Shown here: positions 8,375-16,922 of the stretch, piece after piece
Position numbering within the stretch: the stretch's first letter is position 1
Layout of the letters: the number at the start of each line of letters is the position of its first letter
NCBI GenBank assembly: GCA_945890495.1
Contig: CAMDCO010000014.1
Location: 1 to 48,158, forward strand
DNA: 48,158 nucleotides
Direction of reading: 5' to 3'
Origin: Bordetella parapertussis
GTDB taxonomy: Bacteria > Pseudomonadota > Gammaproteobacteria > Burkholderiales > Thiobacillaceae
The notes under the pieces: generated by a model
Database searches by the model: none
What the model was told of the DNA's origin: nothing
What the model saw: the letters and a program-made list of their open reading frames with translations, nothing else
Program-made: the position numbers and the translations under genes

Positions 8375-9622
8375 TTATTTCCCATACACCGGCAGTTTGG
8401 CGGTCAGTTCGGCGACCTCGACCTTCACGCGGGCAATCACCGCCGCATCGCTGGGGGCGTCCAGCACATCGGCAACCAAGTGGGCCAGGCGTTCAGACTC
8501 CAATTCGCGGAAGCCGCGCGTGGTGATGGCGGGCGAACCAATGCGGATGCCGCTGGTGACGAAGGGCTTTTGCGGGTCGTTGGGGATGGCGTTCTTATTC
8601 ACGGTAATGTGCGCCAGACCCAAGGCGGCCTCGGCCTCTTTTCCGGTCAGGCCCTTGGCTTGCAAATCGACCAGGAAGACATGCGAATCGGTGCGCCCGG
8701 AAACAATGCGCAGGCCGCGCTCCATCAGCACCTTGGCCATCACGCGGGCGTTTTCGACCACTTGTTCTTGGTAGCGCTTGAAGTCCTTGGACGCGGCCTC
8801 CTTGAACGCCGTGGCCTTGCCGGCAATGACATGCATCAGCGGGCCGCCTTGCAGACCGGGGAAGATGGCGGAGTTGATCGCCTTCTCGTGCTCGGCCTTC
8901 ATCAGGATGATGCCGCCGCGCGGGCCGCGCAGGGTCTTGTGCGTGGTCGAGGTGACGATATCGGCGTGCGGCACGGGGTTCGGATACACGCCCGCCGCGA
9001 TCAGGCCGGCGTAATGCGCCATGTCGACCATAAAGATTGCGCCGATCTCTTTGGCGACCTTGGCAAAACGCGCAAAATCAATGCGCAGGGCATAGGCCGA
9101 GGCACCGGCGATGATCAGACGCGGCTTGTGTTCACGCGCCAGCGCCTCCATCCGGTCGTAATCAATCTCTTCTTTTTTATCCAGGCCGTAGGCCACCACA
9201 TTGAACCACTTGCCCGACATATTCAGCGCCATGCCGTGGGTGAGGTGGCCGCCTTCCGCCAAGCTCATCCCCATGATGGTGTCGCCGGGTTTGCAGAACG
9301 CCATCAGCACGGCCTGGTTGGCCTGCGAGCCGGAGTTGGGCTGGACATTGGCCGCCTCGGCCCCGTACAGCTTTTTCAGGCGATCGATGGCGAGTTGCTC
9401 GACCACATCGACATGTTCGCAGCCGCCGTAATAACGCTTGCCCGGATAGCCCTCGGCATACTTGTTGGTCAGCACCGAGCCCTGCGCCTGCATCACGGCC
9501 GGGCTGGTGTAGTTCTCCGAGGCGATCAGCTCGATGTGATCTTCCTGACGCTGTTCCTCGCCCTTGATGGCGGCCCAGATTTCAGGATCGGTATTCGGCA
9601 ACAGATGGTCAGCGGCAAACAT
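8375..9622 (-). CDS. glyA: Serine hydroxymethyltransferase
   Basis: 415 residues, full length. Visible motifs include [38 protein letters not shown], the substrate-side HGAxxN-type region [14 protein letters not shown], and the PLP lysine in [15 protein letters not shown]. It converts serine and tetrahydrofolate to glycine and methylene-tetrahydrofolate in the cytoplasm. The gap to the next upstream gene (86 bases on the other side of its start) must hold its promoter; no strong match was picked out. Confidence 0.97.
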   Translation of the reverse strand: MFAADHLLPNTDPEIWAAIKGEEQRQEDHIELIASENYTSPAVMQAQGSVLTNKYAEGYPGKRYYGGCEHVDVVEQLAIDRLKKLYGAEAANVQPNSGSQANQAVLMAFCKPGDTIMGMSLAEGGHLTHGMALNMSGKWFNVVAYGLDKKEEIDYDRMEALAREHKPRLIIAGASAYALRIDFARFAKVAKEIGAIFMVDMAHYAGLIAAGVYPNPVPHADIVTSTTHKTLRGPRGGIILMKAEHEKAINSAIFPGLQGGPLMHVIAGKATAFKEAASKDFKRYQEQVVENARVMAKVLMERGLRIVSGRTDSHVFLVDLQAKGLTGKEAEAALGLAHITVNKNAIPNDPQKPFVTSGIRIGSPAITTRGFRELESERLAHLVADVLDAPSDAAVIARVKVEVAELTAKLPVYGK

Positions 9623-9708
9623 GGCGAAGGTTCCGTAAAGGCAGAAAGGTCGTGATTTTAGCGCAAACCCATACGCTAACGCATTTTGTGTGGCCGACTG
9701 ACGCGCGT

Positions 9709-10239
9709 TTAGCGGGGTCGACTGACGGCAGCGAGGATGCCTTGCAGGAGCCTGACCGGGTCGGGCGGGCAGCCGGGAACCTCAACATCAACGGGGATGA
9801 CATTCGAAATCTTGCCGCAGGAGGCGTAGTTCTCACCGAACAGGTCGCCCATCTCGCCACAACCGCAACCGCAGTCACCCATCGCCACCACCCATTTGGG
9901 CTCGGGGGTGGCGTCATAGGTGCGCTTTAACGCGGTTTCGAGGTTGCGCGACACCGGGCCGGTCACCAGCAAGACATCGACATGACGGGGGCTGGCGGCG
10001 AATTTCACACCGATGCCTTCGATGTTGTATTGCGGGCTACCCAAGGCGTGGATCTCCAGCTCGCAGCCGTTGCAGGAACCCGCATCGACATGGCGGATGG
10101 CGACCGCCTGGCCAAATATCTTGAGGATGTCGCGATGCAATGCTTGCATACGCACCTGCATGCTCATGTCGGCAACGGGCGCCGGTTCGGAGACGATGCC
10201 GGTCTTGAATATCTTTCTCAAAATGAGGTGGGTGGCCAT
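9709..10239 (-). CDS. NuoB/HyfI-like iron-sulfur subunit of an Ehr-type complex
   Basis: 176 residues. It has the four cysteine positions expected for the proximal [4Fe-4S] cluster of NuoB and hydrogenase small subunits: [12 protein letters not shown] near residue 55, [12 protein letters not shown] near 120, and [12 protein letters not shown] near 155. The middle cysteine region carries an expanded [20 protein letters not shown] loop compared with HyfI. It is the last gene of a six-gene set whose order (hyfB-C-E-F-G-I) matches hydrogenase-4. Its role would be to pass electrons to the quinone or the large-subunit site at the membrane surface. Its ATG shares one base with the stop of the gene before it. 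Confidence 0.85.
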   Translation of the reverse strand: MATHLILRKIFKTGIVSEPAPVADMSMQVRMQALHRDILKIFGQAVAIRHVDAGSCNGCELEIHALGSPQYNIEGIGVKFAASPRHVDVLLVTGPVSRNLETALKRTYDATPEPKWVVAMGDCGCGCGEMGDLFGENYASCGKISNVIPVDVEVPGCPPDPVRLLQGILAAVSRPR

Positions 10240-11774
10240 TACAGATCCTGCCCGGAGTAGCTGAGGTTGAACGATTTGTTGATCAGCGGGAAATCGGGAA
10301 CGATGTTACCGAGGACGCCGATCTCCAGCAGGGGCCAGTTTTGCCAGGACGGATCGTGGGGATGGACGCGATCCAGCCGCCCATCGGCACCGATGCGCAG
10401 CGCGACCAGCACCTCGCCGCGCCAGCCTTCGACCCAGCCCAAGCCTTCGCAGACGCCGTTCACGCTCGGCAGCGGGGTACGAATCTCGCCTGTCGGCATT
10501 CGCTTGAGGATGGCCTCGATCAGGCGCAGCGATTCAAACACCTCGGCAAAGCGCACCTCAGCGCGGGCCAGCACATCGCCCCGACGATGGGTGGCCATGT
10601 TGACCTCCAACTGGTCGTATGGCGCCTGCGGGAATTGCGCCCGCGCATCCCACGCCTGGGCGCTGGCGCGGCCGGCGAGCCCGGTCAGACCGAGTTGTGC
10701 CGCGAGCGCAGGCTTGCAAATGCCGGTATTGGAAAAACGGTCTTGCAAGGTGGCGTGCTCGTCGTAGATGGCCTTGAGTTCGGCCACTTCGTTGCGCAAC
10801 GGGGCGATATGGCGATGCATCTCGGCCGCGCCTTCGGCGGACAGGTCGGTCGCCACGCCGCCAGGGACGATGCAATCGAATAGATAACGGTGGCCGAAAT
10901 GGCGCGCCGTCAGACGCAACCATTCTTCCTTGAGCCGCCAGAATTGATTGAAGGCGAAACCCAGCGCCACATCGTTGCCGAGATAGCCGATATCGCCCAG
11001 GTGGTTGGCGATGCGCTCGATCTCCAGGAACAGGGCGCGTAGCCAGACGGCGCGCACCGGGATCTCGGCGTTCAGGGCCTGTTCCACCGCCATGCAATAG
11101 GCCCAGGCATAGGCGCTGTGGCTATCGCCAGAAACCCGGCCCGCCAGACGCGCGCCACGGTCGATGTCCATGCCCTCGAAGCGTTTTTCGACGCCTTGGT
11201 GGGTATAACCCAAGCGCTGCTCTAGCTTAAGCACGCGCTCGCCGATGATAGAAAAACGAAAGTGGCCCGGTTCGATGGTGCCTGCGTGAATCGGCCCGAC
11301 CGGGATTTCGTGGACACCTTCGCCAGCGACGCGAATGAACGGGTAGGCGTCCAGCTCGCGCGTCGGGGCGGCGTCAAAATCACGGCGCAACGGAAAGCTG
11401 TCGGCCGGCCAAGCGCCGTGGCGTAGCCATTTTCGATCATCCACCGCGCCTTCGGCACGAATCCCCAGCAGATCAAATGTGGCCCGTTGCATGCGATCGG
11501 CCTGCGGGAAAACAGCGGACAGATCGGGGTAAATCGGCGCATCGGCGGGCAGGCTGGCGCGCAGCCAGGCCAGGCCGTCGGCGGTGACGAAGACTGCGTT
11601 GATGGCAAAGCCCCCGCCCAGATGCCGGTCATCGCTGCCCCACAGCGCAATCAGTTGTCCGCCTTGGTCTTTGACGCCTTGCGCTAGCGTGGTCAGGCGG
11701 CGCGCCTCGATCTCGCCAAAGCCGATATGCGGCCCTTTAGGGTTGAGGTACCCGTCTTTATCCCCTGTTTGCAT
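10239..11774 (-). CDS. Large subunit of hydrogenase-4/complex-I-like complex, lacking [NiFe] ligands (Ehr)
   Basis: 511 residues from the ATG at 11774, which overlaps the previous stop as TGATG. Residues 1-~150 are a NuoC-like domain; the rest is a NuoD/HyfG-like domain with EPGHFRFSIIGERVLKLEQR, GYTHQGVEKRFEGM and IERIANHLGDIGYLGND. In hydrogenases the first metal motif is RxCGxC; here residues 213-218 read RVSGDS. The C-terminal DPCxxC motif is replaced by NKSFNLSYSGQDL. All four metal-binding cysteines are gone, so the protein cannot hold a [NiFe] centre. This matches the energy-converting hydrogenase-related (Ehr) family, whose substrate is not established. Confidence 0.85.
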   Translation of the reverse strand: MQTGDKDGYLNPKGPHIGFGEIEARRLTTLAQGVKDQGGQLIALWGSDDRHLGGGFAINAVFVTADGLAWLRASLPADAPIYPDLSAVFPQADRMQRATFDLLGIRAEGAVDDRKWLRHGAWPADSFPLRRDFDAAPTRELDAYPFIRVAGEGVHEIPVGPIHAGTIEPGHFRFSIIGERVLKLEQRLGYTHQGVEKRFEGMDIDRGARLAGRVSGDSHSAYAWAYCMAVEQALNAEIPVRAVWLRALFLEIERIANHLGDIGYLGNDVALGFAFNQFWRLKEEWLRLTARHFGHRYLFDCIVPGGVATDLSAEGAAEMHRHIAPLRNEVAELKAIYDEHATLQDRFSNTGICKPALAAQLGLTGLAGRASAQAWDARAQFPQAPYDQLEVNMATHRRGDVLARAEVRFAEVFESLRLIEAILKRMPTGEIRTPLPSVNGVCEGLGWVEGWRGEVLVALRIGADGRLDRVHPHDPSWQNWPLLEIGVLGNIVPDFPLINKSFNLSYSGQDL

Positions 11775-13240
11775 CAGTGCGCTCCCAACAGTTGCGCGGC
11801 TTGGGTGTACCAGCCGGCCAGATAGGGCGGAATGAACAGGCCCAGCATCAGTACCAGTCCAAGGTGCAGGAACACCGGCGCCAGCGCCGGTTGATGTGGC
11901 AGACGCGGGTGCTCGGTTTCGCCAAACACCATCGGCTGCACCTTGCCAAAGATGGCGGCAAAGGCCACGCCCAAGGCGGTGAGCAGGAAGGGCGTGGCCC
12001 AAGGGTGCTCGTGCATGGCGGTGGTGATAATCAGGAACTCGCTGGCAAACACGCCGAACGGGGGTACGCCGAGGATGGCGATGGTGCCCAGCATCAGGCC
12101 CCAGCCAATGGTCGGATGGGTTTTGATGAGGCCACGGATGCCGTCCATCCTCTGCGTGCCGGCGCTTTGGGTGGCGTGGCCGACGGCGAAGAAGATGGCG
12201 GATTTGGTTAGGCTATGCATGGTCATGTGCAGCAGGCCGGCAAAGCTGGCCACCGCGCCGCCCATGCCGAAGGCGAAGGTGATGAGGCCCATGTGCTCGA
12301 TCGAGGAATACGCAAACATGCGCTTCACATCGGTCTGGCGTTTAATCAGGAAGGCGGCGACCACCACCGACAAGAGGCCAAAGCCCATCATCAGGTTGCC
12401 GGCCATCTCCGGGTTGGCGGTTTCGCTCAGGGCGCCATCGACCAGCACCTTGGAGCGCATCACGGCATACAGCGCCACATTCAGCAGCAAGCCTGAGAGC
12501 ACGGCAGAAATGGGCGTTGGGCCTTCGGCGTGGGCATCGGGCAGCCAGTTATGCAGCGGCGCCAGGCCCACCTTGGTGCCATAGCCGACCAGCAGGAAGA
12601 CGAAGGCGAGTTGCAATACGGTCGGCTCAAGCTGGGTCTTGACCGCGTTGAGGTGGGTCCAGAGCAGCGCGCCGCCGCCGGAACCGAGAACCTTTTCTGC
12701 GGCGAAATACAGCAGGATGGTGCCGAACAGGGCCTGGGCGATACCGACGCCGCAGAGGATGAAATATTTCCAGGCCGCTTCCAGCGAGGCCGGGGTGCGA
12801 TACAGCGACACCAGCAGCACGGTGGCGAGGGTGGCACCTTCCATCGACACCCAGAGGATGCCCATGTTGTTGGTGGTCAGCGCCAGCAACATGGCGCCGA
12901 TAAAGATTTGGTAGCTGGCGTGATACAGGCGCAGACGGCCCACGCTGAGGCGGCCATGCTGTTCCTCGATGCGCATGTACGGGCGTGAAAACAGCGCCGT
13001 GGTGAAGGCCACGAAGGCGGTGAGAGCGACCAGAAACACATTAAACGAGTCGATGAAGAACCCGCCGTCCGCCGTGGTCATCGGCCCGTCACTGATAATG
13101 CCCACGGTCAGCCAAGTCGCCGCCAGCAGGGTGAGCAGGCTGAACAGGGCGTTAATCTCGGGTGCACGGCGATGGTTGCCGCTCAAGGCCAGGAGGACCC
13201 CGCCTGCCAGCGGAATGCCGAGTAGGATGTATATCTCCAT
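11774..13240 (-). CDS. HyfF-like antiporter-type membrane subunit (NuoN/NuoL family)
   Basis: 488 residues with about 13-14 hydrophobic helices. It shows the antiporter-family core: GTKVGLAPLHNWLPDAHAEG with the conserved lysine and the following PTPISAVLSGLLLNVALYA, plus KRMFAYSSIEHMGLITFAFG and LHMTMHSLTKSAIFFAVGH. Such subunits move protons (or Na+) in complex I, hydrogenase-4 and Mrp antiporters. It lies three bases after the HyfE-like gene and overlaps the large-subunit gene by one base. Confidence 0.87.
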   Translation of the reverse strand: MEIYILLGIPLAGGVLLALSGNHRRAPEINALFSLLTLLAATWLTVGIISDGPMTTADGGFFIDSFNVFLVALTAFVAFTTALFSRPYMRIEEQHGRLSVGRLRLYHASYQIFIGAMLLALTTNNMGILWVSMEGATLATVLLVSLYRTPASLEAAWKYFILCGVGIAQALFGTILLYFAAEKVLGSGGGALLWTHLNAVKTQLEPTVLQLAFVFLLVGYGTKVGLAPLHNWLPDAHAEGPTPISAVLSGLLLNVALYAVMRSKVLVDGALSETANPEMAGNLMMGFGLLSVVVAAFLIKRQTDVKRMFAYSSIEHMGLITFAFGMGGAVASFAGLLHMTMHSLTKSAIFFAVGHATQSAGTQRMDGIRGLIKTHPTIGWGLMLGTIAILGVPPFGVFASEFLIITTAMHEHPWATPFLLTALGVAFAAIFGKVQPMVFGETEHPRLPHQPALAPVFLHLGLVLMLGLFIPPYLAGWYTQAAQLLGAH

Positions 13241-13243
13241 GGC

Positions 13244-13912
13244 CTAGTGTTCTTTCAGTTTTTCCATGTGCTTCAGATCCAGCGAGTCGAAGGTCTCGCG
13301 AATCTGGAAGAAGAAGATGCCCAGCACGAACATGGCGACCAGCACATCCAGCGCCACCCCCAGCTCTACGACCAACGGCATGCCGTAGGTCGCACTGGTG
13401 GCAGCGAAGAACAGGCCGTTTTCCATGGCCAAAAAGCCCAGCACCTGCGGGATGGCCTTGCTGCGCGTAATCATCATCAAGAAAGAGAGCAGCACACAGG
13501 CCATGGCAATGCCCAATGTTGAACGGGTAATGGTGCCGGACATCTGCGAGATCGGCAGGGCCAGATTGAAGGCAAAGATCACCAGGGCGATGCCAATCAG
13601 CATGGTGGTGGGGATGTTGATCATCGGCTCGACATCGCGATCGACATCCAGCTTTTTCACCAGGCGGAAGAAGATCCAGGGCATGACGATGACCTTGAGT
13701 ACCAGGGTAATGGCGGCGGAGTAGTAAAGATGAGGCTGATCGGTCGCCCAGGCGACCAGTGTGGTCGAGGCCGCCAGCGCGGCGCCTTGCCAGGCAAACA
13801 GGGTGACCAGACCGACGATGCGGCGCTGCGACAGCATGGCAAACGAGATCAGCAACAACAGCGCCGCCAGCAGGTTGACGACTTGCAGGTAAAAACCGAG
13901 GTCGAATTTCAT
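13244..13912 (-). CDS. HyfE-like membrane subunit (NuoK-related)
   Basis: 222 residues from the ATG at 13912, chosen because it overlaps the stop of the preceding gene as ATGA; the frame stays open further upstream but that part is a shadow of the HyfC-like gene. It begins MKFDLGFYLQVVNLLAALLL and has six or seven hydrophobic segments, with LGFLAMENGLFFAATSATYG matching the NuoK/HyfE glutamate-bearing helix. It ends in a charged tail EIRETFDSLDLKHMEKLKEH. It is a proton-channel subunit by family. Confidence 0.83.
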   Translation of the reverse strand: MKFDLGFYLQVVNLLAALLLLISFAMLSQRRIVGLVTLFAWQGAALAASTTLVAWATDQPHLYYSAAITLVLKVIVMPWIFFRLVKKLDVDRDVEPMINIPTTMLIGIALVIFAFNLALPISQMSGTITRSTLGIAMACVLLSFLMMITRSKAIPQVLGFLAMENGLFFAATSATYGMPLVVELGVALDVLVAMFVLGIFFFQIRETFDSLDLKHMEKLKEH

Positions 13913-14856
13913 TGAACTTCCAGCAGGAAATGGATCAGCATGCCCAACACCGCCAGCAGGAATGCGGTGCCCAGAAATTCCGGGGCGCGAAAGATGCGCA
14001 TCTTGGCTGAAATGGTTTCCAGAAAGGCCAGGCCCGCACCACCCGCGATCAACTTCAGCCCCAGCGCCAGCGCCGCAAAAGGCAGCGCACCGAGGTCGCC
14101 AGCCGCCGCAATGCCCCAGGGCACGAACAAGGCGATGCCCAGCGTTGAGTAGGTGAACAGCTTGAGTGCCACGGCCCATTCGATCAGGGCCAGATGGCGG
14201 GCGGAATACTCCAGGATCATCGCCTCATGGATCATGGTCAGTTCCAGGTGGGTGGTGGGGTTATCCACCGGGATGCGGGCGTTTTCAGCGGTCGAGATCA
14301 TCCAGAAGGCCACGAGCGCGAAGGCCATGCTGGGGTAGATGAAGAATTCCTTGTGCGCCAGGGTTTCGACGATGACCGGCAGTTCGGTCGAACGAGAGAT
14401 CAGGCTGGCGGTAAAGAACACCATCAACAGCGCCGGTTCGGCCAGGAAGGAAACCATCATCTCGCGGCGTGCGCCCAGCGTGCCAAACGAGGTGCCGATG
14501 TCCATGGCCGCGAGGGCGAGGAAGACCCGCGCCAGCGCAAATACGCCGACCAGGGCAATGACATCAGCGGCGGGCGAAAATGGCAGATCGTTGAACAGCG
14601 TCGGCACGATGCCCGCCGCCAGCGCCATGCAGGCAAAGATCATGTAGGGCGCAAAGCGGAACAGCGGCGTGGCCGAATGCGCGATCACCGCGTCCTTGTG
14701 GAACAGCTTGCGAATGACGCGGTAAGGCTGGGTGATCGGCGGCGCACTGCGGCCCTGCAGCCAGGCACGACACTGATTGACCCAGCCCATCAGCAGCGGC
14801 GCCAGCAAAATGGCCATAAGCGTTTGGGCAATCTGGAAGAAAAGTCCGGTACTCAT
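13909..14856 (-). CDS. HyfC/NuoH-like membrane subunit
   Basis: 315 residues, eight or so hydrophobic helices. It carries the NuoH/HycD hallmark AENARIPVDNPTTHLELTMI followed by HEAMILEYSARHLALIEWA, where acidic residues line the quinone-site entrance in complex I. This is the subunit that joins the membrane arm to the peripheral arm in this family. The gene starts four bases after the HyfB-like stop. Confidence 0.87.
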   Translation of the reverse strand: MSTGLFFQIAQTLMAILLAPLLMGWVNQCRAWLQGRSAPPITQPYRVIRKLFHKDAVIAHSATPLFRFAPYMIFACMALAAGIVPTLFNDLPFSPAADVIALVGVFALARVFLALAAMDIGTSFGTLGARREMMVSFLAEPALLMVFFTASLISRSTELPVIVETLAHKEFFIYPSMAFALVAFWMISTAENARIPVDNPTTHLELTMIHEAMILEYSARHLALIEWAVALKLFTYSTLGIALFVPWGIAAAGDLGALPFAALALGLKLIAGGAGLAFLETISAKMRIFRAPEFLGTAFLLAVLGMLIHFLLEVQ

Positions 14857-14860
14857 GGCC

Positions 14861-16894
14861 TTAGCGGGTGGTAGTAAATACGAGCAGGAAAATCAGCGTA
14901 GCAAAGCTGTAAATCAGATACCACTGAATGCGACCGTGTTGCAGTCGGCCGACCTGTTCCGAGGCCCAGCCGGTCAGACGGGCGATGGGCTGATAAAGCA
15001 AGGACCACAGTTTGTCGTTGGAGGCACCGTGATAGCGCGGCTGGCGGTCGAATGGGCTGGGCATGTCGCGCTCGACCTCCATGAAGCGCTCGAAGATCTG
15101 CCGGATTGGCTGACCGAAGCCCTCGGCGCTGTCTTGCATACGGGCATCCTGCTCGGGGTAGCCGCAATCCCAGGGGTCGGCACGGCGCACCCGACCGTGA
15201 TAGATGCGCCGCACCCAGACAAAGGTGAGCAGCAGCACCGCGACCACGACGGCGAGGAAGATCAAGGGCGAATAGCTGGCGCGTTCGCTCGAGATCGGTG
15301 CCAGGAATAGCCATTGCTGGGCATCGTTGACCAAGCTGTGCGCCGTCAGCATCTGCACCACCGGGCTTAGCAGATGGATGACCTGCGCGGGAAACAGGCC
15401 CAGCAATACGCATCCGACGGCCAGCCAGATCATCCCCAAGCGCTCGCGCCAACCGGCTTCGTGCGCATGTTGCAAATCGGCGCTGCGGGGTTGACCGAGA
15501 AAGATGACACCAAAGAACTTGACCATCACATAGGCCGACAGCGCCGCCGCCAGCGCAATCGAAGCTGCCGCGACCGGAATCACCATATGGAGATAGTTTT
15601 GTGTCAAGTCAGGGGTGAACAGAAAGGCTTGTAACAACAGCCACTCCGAGACAAAGCCGTTGAGCGGCGGCAGCCCGGCGATGGCCAGCGCACCTATGAG
15701 GGTTAGCCAGGCCGTCCACGGCATGGTGCGCATCAACCCGCCCAGCGCACCCATCTGGCGGACGCCCGTGGCGTGCAATACCGAACCCGTACCCATGAAC
15801 AGTAGCCCCTTGAAAAAGGCGTGGTTAATGGCGTGGTACAGCATCGCTGTCAGCGCCAGCGCGGCGAGCGCACCCTTGCCGTCGGTGTAAAAGATCAGGG
15901 TGAGACCAAAACCGGCCAGCAGGATGCCGATGTTTTCGATCGACGACCAGGCCAGCAGCCGCTTCATGTCCGACTGCACGGCGGCAAAGATGACGCCATA
16001 GAGCGCCGTCATCAGGCCCAGCGCCAAGGCCAGCGTGCCCCACCAACTGGCCTGAACGGTCATCAGGTCGAAGGTCACGCGCAGCAGGCCGTAGAGGGCC
16101 ATCTTGAGCATGACGCCGGACATCAGCGCCGACACCGGTGAGGGCGCGGCGGGGTGCGCCTCGGGCAGCCAGATGTGCATGGGCACCAGACCGGCCTTGG
16201 CGCCAAAACCGAACAGCGCCAGCAGAAAAGCCACCGACGACCAGAACGGCGTCAGCTCGGCATAACGCATGTATTCAAAGGTATAGGCATGCATATTGGC
16301 GACCTCGCCGCCTTGCAGCACACCGAAGCAGAGTAGCAGCGACACCGCACCCACATGAGCGATCAGCAGATACAAAAAGCCCGCCCTGCGAATCTCGGGG
16401 ACGCTGTGATCGGTGGTGACCAGGAAGTAGGACGACACCGCCATCAACTCCCACGCCACCATAAAGGCATAGGCATCGTCCGCCAGCAGCACCATCGCCA
16501 TGCCGGCCAGAAACAGGTAATACCAGAGGGTGAAGAGCGCCAGCGTGCCGGCCGCCATGCTTTTCAGGTAGCCGCTGGCATAAACGGTGATGCCAGTCGC
16601 GGCGCCGCCCAGCAGCGTCAGAAAGAAGCCGGACAGCGCGTCCAGACGCAGATGAAACGGCAGCCCCGGCAAGCCCAGCGGCAGGATTAAATGATCTGGA
16701 CTGCCCAACAGTACAGTCACGCCAACGCCAGCCATGAACAGCGCGCCCAGTGCGCCGAGCGGGAAGATAAGACCGGTAATGAGGCGTGGACGGGTTTGCA
16801 GAAACAGGCTGGCAAAGCCAAGTGCCAACCAATACAGCACTCCACCCCAGGCGCCTTCCAGGGGCATGAAATCAAGAAAGAAAGGGGGTTCCAA
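14861..16894 (-). CDS. HyfB-like antiporter-type membrane subunit
   Basis: 677 residues, about 16 hydrophobic helices. Core motifs: AKAGLVPMHIWLPEAHPAAP then PVSALMSGVMLKMALYGLLR, KRLLAWSSIENIGILLAG, and LYHAINHAFFKGLLFMGTGS. The C-terminal part has the HyfB/HycC-type stretch RADPWDCGYPEQDARMQDSA and an amphipathic region before a last helix. It is the first gene of the complex and begins only 28 bases after the SulP stop, so it is likely on the same transcript as SulP. No HyfA/HyfH-type ferredoxin gene accompanies the set. Confidence 0.88.
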   Translation of the reverse strand: MEPPFFLDFMPLEGAWGGVLYWLALGFASLFLQTRPRLITGLIFPLGALGALFMAGVGVTVLLGSPDHLILPLGLPGLPFHLRLDALSGFFLTLLGGAATGITVYASGYLKSMAAGTLALFTLWYYLFLAGMAMVLLADDAYAFMVAWELMAVSSYFLVTTDHSVPEIRRAGFLYLLIAHVGAVSLLLCFGVLQGGEVANMHAYTFEYMRYAELTPFWSSVAFLLALFGFGAKAGLVPMHIWLPEAHPAAPSPVSALMSGVMLKMALYGLLRVTFDLMTVQASWWGTLALALGLMTALYGVIFAAVQSDMKRLLAWSSIENIGILLAGFGLTLIFYTDGKGALAALALTAMLYHAINHAFFKGLLFMGTGSVLHATGVRQMGALGGLMRTMPWTAWLTLIGALAIAGLPPLNGFVSEWLLLQAFLFTPDLTQNYLHMVIPVAAASIALAAALSAYVMVKFFGVIFLGQPRSADLQHAHEAGWRERLGMIWLAVGCVLLGLFPAQVIHLLSPVVQMLTAHSLVNDAQQWLFLAPISSERASYSPLIFLAVVVAVLLLTFVWVRRIYHGRVRRADPWDCGYPEQDARMQDSAEGFGQPIRQIFERFMEVERDMPSPFDRQPRYHGASNDKLWSLLYQPIARLTGWASEQVGRLQHGRIQWYLIYSFATLIFLLVFTTTR

Positions 16895-16922
16895 TGTCTA
16901 ATTCCGGAGTGTTAGTGGCAGA

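Noticed and set aside
7918-8385. Minus-strand frame of 155 codons across the repeat array
   Set aside because: It is a translation of the tandem GC-rich repeat, with the same glycine/proline-rich peptide repeated; no start signal and no family pattern.
8480-9655. Plus-strand frame of 391 codons
   Set aside because: Antisense shadow of glyA, whose motifs are unmistakable.
9709-16894. Active [NiFe] hydrogenase or formate hydrogenlyase
   Set aside because: The large subunit has no metal-binding cysteines, and no formate dehydrogenase, ferredoxin subunit or maturation genes are present.
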